64,000 nt of DNA from Undibacterium sp. KW1 (GTDB taxonomy: Bacteria > Pseudomonadota > Gammaproteobacteria > Burkholderiales > Burkholderiaceae_D). The notes beneath the pieces were generated by a model that was given only the letters and a program-made list of their open reading frames with translations, did not search any database and had not been told where the DNA came from. Shown here one piece after another: positions 1-8,664 of the stretch. The stretch is from NCBI RefSeq assembly GCF_009937955.1, contig NZ_AP018439.1, positions 2,790,001 to 2,854,000 on the forward strand, written 5' to 3'. The translations under genes were made by a program, and so were the position numbers. How positions within the stretch are numbered: position 1 is the first letter of the stretch; each line of letters starts with the position of its first letter.

Positions 1-765
1 ATGGTCAATTTTCATGATCCTGTCTTCAAACAAATGTGTTTGTGGGCAGGCCAAAGCATTGATTTCGCTATATTCACCTATGCTCACGCAGTCAAACTCG
101 GTAATGTCAGTGGTGTCCATGTACACGCCTCGTCCAATTTTGCAGCCCAACAAGTTGAATACCAGGGGCAGCCAGGGTGTACCACGCAAGTAACGCATGA
201 AATTTGGTACGGCAATACCTTCATACAGATTGGTGATGCCTTCTGATATCCAGACAAAAGGTGTCCACATAGGCACGCTGCTTTTCTTGTAGCGGAAAAT
301 CAGTATCCATTTCAACACCAGCACAAAGGCAAAACTGCCTACCCCATATAGCAGACCAGCAACCACCAGGTAATACACAACCTCACTCCAGCGATCATCC
401 CCGGCCAAAGGCATCAAATCCAGAACAATAGTATAGCCAACAGCGATCACCATTGCATGCGGCGCAATGATGCGGAAAGCCTCAATCAAACCACGTCCCA
501 GACGGCGAATAAGAGACGGCCGGAAAGTCAGGTTCTCAGGGAAGCCCTTGGTTTCCTCACGGGCAGGCAAATGGATAGCTGGCGAACCCAGCCAGGTATC
601 ACCCTCACGCATTTGTTCATTGTCTGGCGCACTGGAATGTACACCTATCAATACATTCTCAGGCAAGATCGTGCCATCAGGCACGTATGCACCATTGCCC
701 ACAAAACTGCGGCGAGAAATGACGGTAGGGTGCATGCTCATCCAGCCGCAATCAATTTGCTCATC
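1..765 (-). pseudogene. C-terminal continuation of the Pls/PosA-like synthetase (after frameshift, cut by window edge)
   Basis: Reading the minus strand in the frame that keeps codons at positions 1-3 gives an open frame from about 765 to the window edge. It resumes the family pattern exactly where the upstream frame goes wrong: DEQIDCGWMSMHP follows the GDE-type junction. It contains further membrane segments and a second hexapeptide-type stretch (EYSEINALACPQTHLFEDR). The upstream frame reads CTG GGG ATG; one extra G gives CTG GGG GAT GAG and joins both parts. The gene is therefore either a real frameshift mutant, a phase-variable allele, or a sequence error in a homopolymer. The true stop codon lies outside the window. 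Confidence 0.75.
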
Positions 766-3700
766 CCCAGCAACACTGCATCAGCGATAAAGGTTTCATC
801 ACCTAGAGTCAGCATGTCTGGCACGACACCCAAAGCGGTAGAAATTTCAGCGCCACGCCCGACATTGGCACCCAGCAAGCGATACCAGAAGGGTGCATAT
901 ACCGTTGCATATACCCCGTGCAAGACATTCAGGCTGGATTCCTGGATCTGATTAACCAGCCATTTACCGCAATAAGTATTGCCATGAACCGGATATTGCC
1001 CCTCCTTCAAGGTCGGCAAAATACTCCAGCGTATGCCAGCAGAGAGCAAGGCCGTACATACAATCAGTACCGCAGTGGCAGGGAAAGCCAGCAAGAAATA
1101 TTTCATGAGCTGGAAAATCACGGAATTACTTTGCAGACCAGGGAAAAGCTCAGAATTATCAAACCAGTCTATTGTCACAAAGCTGGGGAAGACCGGCATG
1201 AAAAACAGGGCGCTGATCAACAGCGAACCAAATACAAAAAAAACAGTTTCACCAATCAGACGCAAACGTGAAACCTGTGGCCGGGGTGGAAAAATCGAAG
1301 CATCAAATGCACCCACATCTCTTGCCGGAGAACCCTTCCAGATTCGGGATTTTGGTATACGCTGCCCTTCACTTAAAGCAGATTGCCCTTCAAGATGGCC
1401 ACCAGCTTCAATATGTACATTACCTTCCAGCACAGCATACGAACCGGCATAGGCATCGTCTTCCAGCGTAATTGTCCCCAGAATTAACTCGCCATGCTGC
1501 ACTCTGGCATTTTCAAAATTGCTGGCATTACCTATGCTGCAACGGTCACCGATGCGTAGCAAATCAGGCGTCCTCAAAGTCATGGAGCCTATCACGACGT
1601 CAGACCCTACTTTTGCACCCAGTGCACGCAACCACCAATTGTATAAGGAGGAGCCGCTCAACATGTAAGTAGGCGCAGCTTCTACCAGCCTGTCAGCCAG
1701 CCACCAGCGATAATAGGTCAAACCCCACAAGGGGTAGCGTCCGGCCTTCAACCGCCCGGCAATGACCCATTTTCCGAGAATGGCAACGGCAAATTCAGCC
1801 AGTGTCAACAACAAGAAAACACCAACAGACAAGAACACAGCTCTGGCAATGGAATCTTCAGGGTCGCCCGTAAAGAAGTGATAGGCAAAAAACGGTGCCA
1901 ACCATTGCACCATGCGCATGGCTACTAACCAGGGTATCGCTGCTGCTTGCCCTATGCCGCAAAACCAGCGCTTCCATTCAGGTGCAGTGCTCCATTGTTG
2001 CTTGCTTGATGCTGCTGATGCATCCTGCGTTACACCAGTGGATTCCAGTACTTGCAGCATCCTGGCAATCACCCTGTGTGTATAAATGTCGCTTATTCTG
2101 AAATACGCAAAACGTGGGTGTTTGCGCAAAATCGACACCAGTTTTGCTGCCATCAAAGAATGGCCGCCCAGATCAATAAAAAAATCAGATCCACGTTGTA
2201 TCGCCTGCCCAGGAAACAGACTGGCCAAGGCATCAAACAGCACGGCCTCAGTTTCATTTTCCGGCGTATCTGACGCATCGTTTGCAGCCTGCTTTGCCAG
2301 AGTCAGCTTTTTGAGCGTATTGCGGTCAATTTTGCCCGAGGTCAGCCTGGGCATTTCAGGCAGGTATTCAAAGCGGGCAGGCACCATATAAATAGGCAAG
2401 ACCCTGCTTAACTCGGTGCGCAAGACAACCGCATGCTGCGCAAACACGCTGGCATCAGTATCGGCGGGAAGCTGATCATTGACGATGAAAGCCACGATCT
2501 GATCAATGTCTTCATCTTTACGCAAGACAACAGCAACCGCACCCACGCCAGCTTGTTTGGCCAAAACAGATTCAATTTCGCCCAGCTCAACCCTGAATCC
2601 ACGGATTTTTACCTGATCATCAGCCCGCCCCAGGCACTGCACACTGCCATCTGGGTTAAAACAGGCCAGATCACCTGTGCGATACAATCTGGCCTCATGC
2701 GCATTCCTGGCCCAAGGATTGGCAAGGAATTTTTCAGCCGTCAGATCTGGGCGCCCAAGATAACCAATCGCCACACCGGGACCAGAGATACAAAGCTCTC
2801 CGGTTTCGCCCGCAGGCAAAAGACGCAAACCGTTTTCAACATCGGTAGCAATGACAAGTAAAGAATAATTAGGTAAAGGCTTGCCTATGTTCACAGCCCG
2901 TTCCGGCTGCAATTGCGCTAGGCTGGCAGAAACGCTGGCTTCAGTTGGCCCATAAGTGTTGAACATCTGCCGTCCAGGGCGCGACCAACGCTTGACCAAC
3001 ACCTCGGGACACATCTCACCACCAAGATTGATCAAGCGCAGACTGTCAACCTCATGGCTGAATAAAGCGAGGAGGGTGGGGACCGCGTGTAAAACACTGA
3101 TGTGGTTTTCATTCAAGGCCAGCGGCAGGGCATCTGGATCAGCCGTAATTTCTTTTGGCGCCAGCCACAAGGTCGCACCAACCAGGTAACTGATCCAGAT
3201 TTCTTCAAATGACATATCAAATGCCAATGAAAATCCCTGATATACACGGTCATCATGCCGTATGCCCAGCACATGGTTTTCACTACGCAAAAAATGACAT
3301 ATGCTGGCCTGGTTTACCAATATTCCCTTGGGCTTGCCGGTTGATCCCGAGGTATAAATCACATAAGCAGGGTCACTGCCTTTAACGGCTCCACGCTTTA
3401 AGATGGTGTGCCCAATATCGACCAATGCATCTTCAGCTAGCCATTTCTGGCAGTCCAGCACAGTCAGTTGCGCTTCAAAAGCCTGACAGCTCAATATGCC
3501 AAAAGCACTTGCATCATTAAGGCAAACAGCAATCCTGTCTATCGGAGTATCTGCGTCAAACGGCAACCAGGCAGCACCAGTTTTGGCAATGGCCACCTGC
3601 ATGATCAACAAATGTATGCCTCGCGGAAGCCACAAGCCAACAATATGTCCGGGCCGCACACCGGCAGCGATCAGAACAGAGGCAACACGATCTGCATCAG

Positions 3701-3881
3701 CATTCAATTGCCCATAACTGACAGACAGTTCACCTGAGATTAATGCGTTCTTGTCAGGGAAAGCGACCGCGCTTGCCTCCAGCAAATCAGCCAGCACTTC
3801 CTCTCGTAAAAAATCGTGCCTTTCCTCACCGTACAAAATTTCTGGGTTTGTTATTGTATTTGTGCTGCTAAACGATTGCAT
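738..3881 (-). CDS. Pls/PosA-like nonribosomal peptide synthetase (adenylation-carrier-membrane), frameshifted
   Basis: An amino acid-activating synthetase without a classical condensation domain. The adenylation domain fills about residues 30-540, with the P-loop-like core motif YTSGSTGKPKG near residue 175 and later core motifs such as YRTGDLA and GRADDQVKIRGFRVELGEIE. A carrier domain follows with the phosphopantetheine serine in DLGGHSL near residue 567. From about residue 640 there are several membrane segments alternating with hexapeptide-repeat acyltransferase-like stretches. This is the architecture of the 'NRPS terminal domain' family (TIGR02353) that includes epsilon-poly-lysine synthetase Pls and PosA. 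The frame stops at 738, but the protein clearly continues in the next frame after a one-base deletion in a G run at 765-768 (see 1-765). The substrate cannot be read from sequence. Family is confident; product and activity are not. Confidence 0.85.
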   Translation of the reverse strand: MQSFSSTNTITNPEILYGEERHDFLREEVLADLLEASAVAFPDKNALISGELSVSYGQLNADADRVASVLIAAGVRPGHIVGLWLPRGIHLLIMQVAIAKTGAAWLPFDADTPIDRIAVCLNDASAFGILSCQAFEAQLTVLDCQKWLAEDALVDIGHTILKRGAVKGSDPAYVIYTSGSTGKPKGILVNQASICHFLRSENHVLGIRHDDRVYQGFSLAFDMSFEEIWISYLVGATLWLAPKEITADPDALPLALNENHISVLHAVPTLLALFSHEVDSLRLINLGGEMCPEVLVKRWSRPGRQMFNTYGPTEASVSASLAQLQPERAVNIGKPLPNYSLLVIATDVENGLRLLPAGETGELCISGPGVAIGYLGRPDLTAEKFLANPWARNAHEARLYRTGDLACFNPDGSVQCLGRADDQVKIRGFRVELGEIESVLAKQAGVGAVAVVLRKDEDIDQIVAFIVNDQLPADTDASVFAQHAVVLRTELSRVLPIYMVPARFEYLPEMPRLTSGKIDRNTLKKLTLAKQAANDASDTPENETEAVLFDALASLFPGQAIQRGSDFFIDLGGHSLMAAKLVSILRKHPRFAYFRISDIYTHRVIARMLQVLESTGVTQDASAASSKQQWSTAPEWKRWFCGIGQAAAIPWLVAMRMVQWLAPFFAYHFFTGDPEDSIARAVFLSVGVFLLLTLAEFAVAILGKWVIAGRLKAGRYPLWGLTYYRWWLADRLVEAAPTYMLSGSSLYNWWLRALGAKVGSDVVIGSMTLRTPDLLRIGDRCSIGNASNFENARVQHGELILGTITLEDDAYAGSYAVLEGNVHIEAGGHLEGQSALSEGQRIPKSRIWKGSPARDVGAFDASIFPPRPQVSRLRLIGETVFFVFGSLLISALFFMPVFPSFVTIDWFDNSELFPGLQSNSVIFQLMKYFLLAFPATAVLIVCTALLSAGIRWSILPTLKEGQYPVHGNTYCGKWLVNQIQESSLNVLHGVYATVYAPFWYRLLGANVGRGAEISTALGVVPDMLTLGDETFIADAVLLGMSKLIAAG

Positions 3882-4254
3882 AAAAAATCTGAAAGAGAAA
3901 GGTCACTTAATATAGGCTAAATTTTGGCGCCAAAAGCCAAATACTTCCTCATGTTGAGAAATCACAACTAAAGTGCCAGTTTACCATTTTGATAAATCCA
4001 TCTTTGGGAAATATGCGTAACGAATTATTTTGTTTCAATTGGTCTCCCTTAAGCTTTAATGCATAACGGGCTATATAGAAAAACAAAGAACATTTCAATG
4101 AAAGCTGTGTAGTAATGCAGGGCAGGGGTATTGATCACCAACAAGCGCCCCTCATAATACAAATCAGTCAGTTGTTTAAATTCTTGTATAATCTGCAATT
4201 TATTTGCCAGTCGTCAAGATGGAGATGTCCACGATGGCGGCCCCAAAGCCAATG
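3882..4254. other. Intergenic region upstream of the synthetase, with a perfect palindrome
   Basis: No gene is supported here. The perfect 14-base palindrome TTTTGGCGCCAAAA at 3922-3935 lies about 40 bases upstream of the synthetase start and could be an operator. The rest is AT-rich and presumably holds the synthetase promoter. The left end of the IS3 element follows near 4255. Confidence 0.4.
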
Positions 4255-4312
4255 AGGTATCCTGACTTTTACGGACACTCCTGTTTGTTAAAATAAACGA
4301 TCAGGAGAAATA

Positions 4313-4624
4313 ATGAAACAGAAAAAGAGATATACACCGGAATTGCGGGAAGAAGCAGTGAAACTTGTGTTGGCACAAGGATTGACACTAGAGGAAGCGG
4401 CATCTCGTATCGCCATTCCGAAAGGGACTTTGGTTGGTTGGGTGAATGCGGCCAAGAGTGGGCAGATACAGAAGACTGCCCCAGGAAGTCGGACGGTGCC
4501 GGAACTCGAAGCGGAAGTCGCCAAACTACGCAAGGAGCTGGCCCAGGCAAAGATGGAGCGCGATATCGTAAAAAAGGCGGCAGCGTACTTTGCGCAGGAG
4601 TCGCTGCCAAATACGCGTTCATGA
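4313..4624 (+). CDS. IS3-family transposase OrfA
   Basis: A 103-residue helix-turn-helix protein (PELREEAVKLVLAQG, then GTLVGWVNAAK) with a leucine-zipper-like C-terminal half (ELEAEVAKLRKELAQAKMERDIVKKA). This is the usual OrfA layout, which binds the IS ends. An A6G slippery heptamer at 4570-4576 lies where IS3 elements make the OrfAB fusion by programmed -1 frameshifting. The stop overlaps the orfB ATG at 4621. Intact, but the element as a whole is not, because orfB is split and truncated. Confidence 0.9.
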   Translation: MKQKKRYTPELREEAVKLVLAQGLTLEEAASRIAIPKGTLVGWVNAAKSGQIQKTAPGSRTVPELEAEVAKLRKELAQAKMERDIVKKAAAYFAQESLPNTRS

Positions 4625-5008
4625 AGACCATGCGACTCGATTATCCCATTGCCAGCTTGTGTCGCAGCTTTGGCGTCTCCCGTAGCGGCTTCTATGCCTG
4701 GCTAAACAGCATTCCGTCGGAACGTGCCAAGGTGGATGAACGCCTCAAGCTGGCCATCACAGCGGTTCACAAGCAAAGCCGGGAGACTTATGGTCCCCTG
4801 CGTATGCAACCGGAGCTGGCAGCGCAAGGGTTTAAAGCGGGTCGTGACCGTATTATCCGGTTGCGCCGGGTACTGGCCTTGCGTTGCAAACAGAAGCAGA
4901 AATTTAAGGCGACAACCAACTCGAATCACCAGCTTCCTGTAGCAGAAAACTTGTTGAACCAGACATTTTCCCCAAGCAGCCCAAATGAAGTATGGGTGAC
5001 CGATATCA
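4621..5008 (+). pseudogene. IS3-family transposase OrfB, 5' part (before the group II intron)
   Basis: This starts MKTMRLDYPIASLCRSFGVS, overlapping the orfA stop, and runs through the HTH_21-like region into the beginning of the integrase (rve) catalytic core, ending in NEVWVTDI, where D is the first residue of the DDE triad. At 5009 the sequence changes to the GTGTG start of a group II intron, and unspliced translation stops shortly after at 5031. Joining position 5008 to 6842 restores GAT ATC ACC TAT ATC, the expected VTDITYI of IS3 transposases. Confidence 0.85.
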
Positions 5009-5522
5009 GTGTGCCGCAGCAAGCGGCGTAAGAGATGAGGGTATGGCCCCTCGCAATCGGCTTGCAGGAGCGGGTTGCAAACCACCATAAGCGGCACTGG
5101 TCAAAAGCCTTTGTCGTGAGCGTTATGGAGAAGGCGCCTCAAGGCGTCAGGTATGGAACAGGAAGACGAACAACCGTGAACTGCCGTTCAAGTGTCGAAA
5201 GTACTCAGATGACATCAAAACCGGGGAGTGATGTTGCCCCGCGATCAGTCTGGCCGTTACCTGCTTACGGGCCAGGCGGTGTCCGGCATAGAGGCAGCGT
5301 GATCCTGCTCCGGGCTCTTACGTTGAACTGCGGGAACCTTCGGTGGCGATGCGAAGCGAAAGGCACAAGTCCGAAAGGCGAGGCCGATAGTAGCGATGCG
5401 CCACCAAGGGACGGAGCAGCTCGTAGTAGCGTCGAAACCGCTGTAATGACGGTGGAGCGAAGGAGCTGCGTCATCCCGGCATTGTGTTGCGTCAACCGCG
5501 TAAGCGGGAGGAGCGTAGCCTA

Positions 5523-6764
5523 ATGACCAAGCCTTATGACATTCCCAAGGCGCTTGTCTGGGAAGCTTATCAATGTGTGAAAGCGAACGGAGGATCAGCA
5601 GGTATAGACAGTGAATCACTGGAACAATTCGAGAGCCATCTCAGTGGCAACCTGTATAAGCTCTGGAACCGTATGTGTTCGGGAAGTTATTTGCCACCTC
5701 CGGTCAAAGGTGTGCCCATTCCGAAGAAGTCTGGCGGAGTGCGCATGCTAGGTGTACCGACCGTGGCGGATAGAGTGGCGCAAACGGTAGTCAAGCGGCT
5801 GCTGGAGCCAGTCATTGATCCCATGTTCCACACTAATTCCTATGGCTATCGTCCCGGGCGCTCGGCGCACGACGCGATTGCCATGGTGAGGCGGCGAAGC
5901 TGGGAATATGACTGGGTGATCGAGTTCGATATCAAGGGACTCTTTGATAACATCGATCATGAACTGCTCATGCGAGCAGTTAGAAAACACTGCCAGATTC
6001 CATGGGTACTGCTGTATGTCGAGCGTTGGCTTAAAGCGCCAATGCAAGCGCCAGATGGCACTCTTGTGGAGAGGACTCGGGGCGCGCCTCAAGGTGGTGT
6101 CGTCAGTCCTTTGCTAGCCAACTTGTTTATGCACTATGCGTTTGACAAATGGGTAGGCCGCCATCTCCCAAGCGTGCGGTTCTGCCGATACGCCGATGAC
6201 GGCGTCGTCCACTGTCGAAGTCTAGCGCAGGCCGAGTTTGCATTGGCAAAAATTGACGCCCGCTTCCGAGAATGCGGGCTTGAGCTGCATCCAGAGAAAA
6301 CACGAATCGTATACTGCAAAGACATCAATCGGCAGGGAGAATTCCCGTGCGTGCAATTCACCTTCCTTGGCTACACGTTTCGACCGCGTAAAGCGATGGA
6401 TAAGTATGGTCGCGCTTATGTGAACTTCGCTCCCGCCGTTAGCCGTAATGCCCTCAAGACAATGCGGCAGACGATACGAGGGTGGCACCTGCAGCTGAAA
6501 TGTGACAAGAATGTGGCCGATCTGTCGGCCATGTTCAATCCGATACTTCGTGGCTGGCATCAATATTACGGTCGGTTCTATGAATCGGCCATGTCTGCCG
6601 TGTGGAAACACTTGAATGACTACCTGACGCGTTGGATGATGCGCAAGTACAAGCACGTGGTCCGGCATAAGACCCGGGCACGTCACGCCCTTGGGCAGCT
6701 TGCGCGCAAGTATCCCGAGGCCTTCTGGCATTGGAAACTGGGATGTTTGCCTAATGCTGGATGA
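5523..6764 (+). CDS. ltrA: Group II intron reverse transcriptase/maturase (LtrA family)
   Basis: About 413 residues starting MTKPYDIPKALVWEAY; an in-frame start at 5484 is possible but lies in the structured RNA. RT motifs are seen in order: KSGGVRMLGVPTVADRVAQ, GYRPGRSAHDA, EFDIKGLFDNIDH, TRGAPQGGVVSPLLANLFMH, and the catalytic box RYADDGVVH near residue 225. A maturase domain follows (NPILRGWHQYYGRF). It ends without a visible HNH endonuclease domain, like many bacterial introns that insert into single-stranded or replicating DNA. It looks intact, and should reverse-transcribe and help splice the host intron. Confidence 0.93.
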   Translation: MTKPYDIPKALVWEAYQCVKANGGSAGIDSESLEQFESHLSGNLYKLWNRMCSGSYLPPPVKGVPIPKKSGGVRMLGVPTVADRVAQTVVKRLLEPVIDPMFHTNSYGYRPGRSAHDAIAMVRRRSWEYDWVIEFDIKGLFDNIDHELLMRAVRKHCQIPWVLLYVERWLKAPMQAPDGTLVERTRGAPQGGVVSPLLANLFMHYAFDKWVGRHLPSVRFCRYADDGVVHCRSLAQAEFALAKIDARFRECGLELHPEKTRIVYCKDINRQGEFPCVQFTFLGYTFRPRKAMDKYGRAYVNFAPAVSRNALKTMRQTIRGWHLQLKCDKNVADLSAMFNPILRGWHQYYGRFYESAMSAVWKHLNDYLTRWMMRKYKHVVRHKTRARHALGQLARKYPEAFWHWKLGCLPNAG

Positions 6765-6767
6765 TGG

Positions 6768-6840
6768 GAGCCGGATGAGCTGAGAGGTTCACGTCCGGTT
6801 CTGAGAGGGGCCGCGGGTGCAATTCCCGCGGTCTACTCAC
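6768..6840 (+). ncRNA. Group II intron domains V and VI
   Basis: Positions 6768-6801 match the 34-nucleotide domain V hairpin: GAGCCGGATG, a short tetraloop region, and ACGTCCGGTTC pairing back. Domain VI follows as a CCGCGG / CCGCGG stem at about 6811-6831 that would carry the branch-point adenosine, then the 3' end near 6840. Domain V is the catalytic core, and its intact pairing suggests the ribozyme may still be active. Confidence 0.85.
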
Positions 6841-6841
6841 C

Positions 6842-7167
6842 CCTATATCAGCACTGGAGAAGGCTGGCTTTATCTGGCAGGAATCAAGGATGTTTATACC
6901 TGCGAGATTGTTGGCTATGTCATGGGAGAACGCATGACGCAGGCCTTGACAGCAAAGGCACTGTGGAAGGCAGTCAGCAATAAACGACCACCACCTGGTC
7001 TGATTCATCACTCAGACCGTGGTAGCCAATACTGCGCACTGGGCTACAGAGAATTGCTAGAGCAATTTGGCATGCAGGCATCCATGTCACGCAAAGGAAA
7101 CTGCTATGACAATGCGCCTATGGAGAGTTTCTGGGGAAGCCTGAAAAATGAACTCATACTGGTCTGA
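6842..7167 (+). pseudogene. IS3-family transposase OrfB, 3' part (after the intron), C-terminally truncated
   Basis: Resumes the integrase core with YISTGEGWLYLAG and holds the second and third catalytic residues in HSDRGSQY and ESFWGSLKNE. It then ends at ILV with a stop at 7167, about 40-50 residues short of the usual IS3 OrfB C-terminus. The missing tail and the missing right inverted repeat point to a deletion that removed the end of the IS. Confidence 0.85.
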
Positions 7168-7234
7168 TACGCGTCTAATGGACAGATACAGTTGTCCGAT
7201 TAACACAAAATTGCGACTTGAAGAGCTGGAGTTA

Positions 7235-7594
7235 TTAGCTAAGACGGGGCGGAGCACGTGACTGAACCGAGGCCCAGACGAACAGAGGAGAAGGAGAGGT
7301 ATAGAACAGTGCAGGCATTTGCAACTGTTGGACAGTAACGGGTAAAGTCAGCAATTGTGCCGGAGGCAGAGCGAACGATGCGCCTTTCGTAAAACAATAC
7401 GCGCAGTGTTTGCCGTGCATACCCTCGTTGGATAAGGGCGCACTTTTACCTGACTGTGTTGCGTCTGACTTTGTGGCTTTGCCTGAATTGGTCGTGCAAA
7501 TTTTTGACCAACTGGCATCCCCACTTCTTGCAGCGAGTGCTGATGAAACCGATGGCATGAACAATGCCAGCAAGATCGCAAAGCATGCGAGCAA
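7235..7594 (-). CDS. DUF2946 family small exported protein
   Basis: A 119-residue protein starting at a TTG codon, opening with a hydrophobic export segment (LLACFAILLALFMPS). It has a HCAYC-type Cys pair in its centre (GKHCAYCF) and the DUF2946 tail pattern SPLFVWASVQSRAPPRLS. It is a diverged paralogue of the protein at 7852-8256, on the opposite strand. DUF2946 proteins often sit in copper-related and TonB-receptor loci. The Cys pair suggests metal or disulfide chemistry in the periplasm (inference). The IS3 remnant lies just downstream of its stop, and the 5' end may have been altered because an ATG lies upstream only in another frame. Confidence 0.65.
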   Translation of the reverse strand: MLACFAILLALFMPSVSSALAARSGDASWSKICTTNSGKATKSDATQSGKSAPLSNEGMHGKHCAYCFTKGASFALPPAQLLTLPVTVQQLQMPALFYTSPSPLFVWASVQSRAPPRLS

Positions 7595-7816
7595 GGCTGT
7601 GTATCATTGTGCGCGGGAATGTGGTTTCATTTCGGCATTTTAACATTTACAAGCAGTTTTTCCAGTGAAGCCTGCACTACTTGGTTCAATTGCAAGTGTT
7701 GATAATTAACAATTTCAAGTTTTTCAATTGAGTTTTGTTGGCAGATACTTTGCAGAAAATGAGTTGAGGGATATCAAATGCAGCTCAATAAAAATTGCAT
7801 AGAATTCGAAACTTGT

Positions 7817-7845
7817 TTTTCAATTACGAACAGTTTGGTTATAAT
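7817..7845 (+). promoter_or_regulatory. Possible promoter of the copper-locus operon
   Basis: A perfect TATAAT at 7840-7845 with a weak TTTTCA about 17 bases upstream. It lies so close to the ATG at 7852 that the transcript could be leaderless or nearly so. Predicted by eye only. Confidence 0.35.
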
Positions 7846-7851
7846 CCGCCC

Positions 7852-8256
7852 ATGCGAATTTCTCATAGACTCCGACACCTGACTATTTGGCTGGCATGCT
7901 TTGCAATGCTGTTCAATGGCATTGTGCCGTCTATGGCAAGCACTGTAGTTCCCACAAAGGTGAAGGCAGGGTTTATCGAAATTTGTAGTGCTGACGGTAA
8001 TAAACTGTTTGAAATTGCTACCGGCAAATTTACGAAAACCAGTCCGGACGCCGACAGCCAGCAGTCCAAACATGGCAAAGTACATTGCGCCAACTGCCTG
8101 CCGCATGCCGATCACCACTTTTTGCTTCCTACAAATGACTCTGATGCGCCGAACGCTGGCTTGAGTGAAGCATTTCCACCGCTGTTCTATCATTCTCCAC
8201 AAACCCTATTTTCCTGGGCAAGCGCACAACCGCGAGCCCCGCCAGCACTCTCCTGA
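7852..8256 (+). CDS. DUF2946 family small exported protein (first gene of the copper locus)
   Basis: About 134 residues from MRISHRLRHLTIWLACF; a farther upstream ATG at 7795 would put 19 non-signal-like residues in front. It has a signal-like hydrophobic segment, the Cys pair HCANCLPHADHHF in the middle with an adjacent His cluster, and the C-terminal SWASAQPRAPPALS typical of DUF2946. The Cys/His cluster makes metal binding plausible. It is the first gene of a same-strand series that leads into MbnP, MbnH and TonB receptors, and is homologous to the divergent gene at 7235-7594. Confidence 0.75.
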   Translation: MRISHRLRHLTIWLACFAMLFNGIVPSMASTVVPTKVKAGFIEICSADGNKLFEIATGKFTKTSPDADSQQSKHGKVHCANCLPHADHHFLLPTNDSDAPNAGLSEAFPPLFYHSPQTLFSWASAQPRAPPALS

Positions 8257-8326
8257 TTATCGCTCAGTTCCCTGAACACACGATCACGTGTGTCGGGGCG
8301 TGTTGTATTGCGTTCAGGAATATTCC

Positions 8327-8617
8327 ATGCAAACCGCTTTCAAAGTCACCGTCGCATTCAATTGCGCGGCGATCTGTATTTTGTTGTACGCCTTCTCGAA
8401 AGATCGTGAGCGTATGCAGTCACAGGCATCATCTCAGGTGACTGGCGCAGCCATTTCTTATCCAGCACCAGTGTCCAACCGGTCCCATCAACCCATTTCC
8501 AAAGTGTTGGAATATCAAATTGCCCCTTCCAGCCATTCTGAACGAATGCAAACTGATGATCTGGTCATGATGCATGAATTGCATATAGGCACGATGCCGA
8601 CTGAATCCAGCAAGTAG
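8327..8617 (+). CDS. Small membrane protein of unknown function (copper locus)
   Basis: 97 residues from MQTAFKVTVAFNCAAIC. One N-terminal membrane segment (about residues 5-22) is followed by a polar tail with no recognised domain. The segment FNCAAICILL resembles CLNVAAICAL in the next gene at 8665, so the two may be small paralogues. Function unknown; position suggests a role with the metal-uptake genes. Confidence 0.5.
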   Translation: MQTAFKVTVAFNCAAICILLYAFSKDRERMQSQASSQVTGAAISYPAPVSNRSHQPISKVLEYQIAPSSHSERMQTDDLVMMHELHIGTMPTESSK

Positions 8618-8664
8618 TTTTAGAAGACTTCTATTAAGCATCATTCATTGAGAGTGAGAAAAAA

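Larger units (their letters stand above)
5009..6841 (+). mobile_element. Group II intron inserted in IS3 orfB, sense orientation
   Basis: The 5' end GTGTG at 5009-5013 fits the GUGYG consensus. The element contains a 5' structured region of about 500 bases without a convincing gene, a reverse transcriptase gene at 5523-6764, then domains V and VI, and ends near 6840 with a CTACTCAC-type 3' end. The exact 3' boundary is uncertain by one or two bases: an in-frame exon junction needs exon 2 to start at 6842, whereas a canonical AY 3' end would be at 6840. It lies on the coding strand of the transposase, so splicing could restore the reading frame. Confidence 0.85.
4255..7190 (+). mobile_element. 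IS3-family insertion sequence interrupted by a group II intron, right end lost
   Basis: The left end, near 4255, contains a CCTGACTTTTACGGACA-type stretch typical of IS3-family (IS51-like) termini just upstream of orfA. orfA and orfB overlap as in IS3 elements. A group II intron sits inside orfB after the first catalytic aspartate. After the intron, orfB resumes in frame but stops early at 7167, and no matching right inverted repeat (expected to read like TGTCCGTAAAAGTCAGG) is seen downstream. The right boundary given here is approximate. Confidence 0.75.

Noticed and set aside
5009..5522. Protein-coding genes in the 5' part of the group II intron
   Set aside because: Short open frames there lie in the structured ribozyme domains and have no protein features.
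7168..7234. Right inverted repeat of the IS3 element
   Set aside because: No stretch resembling the left end in inverted orientation; GTATC-like matches are too short to trust.
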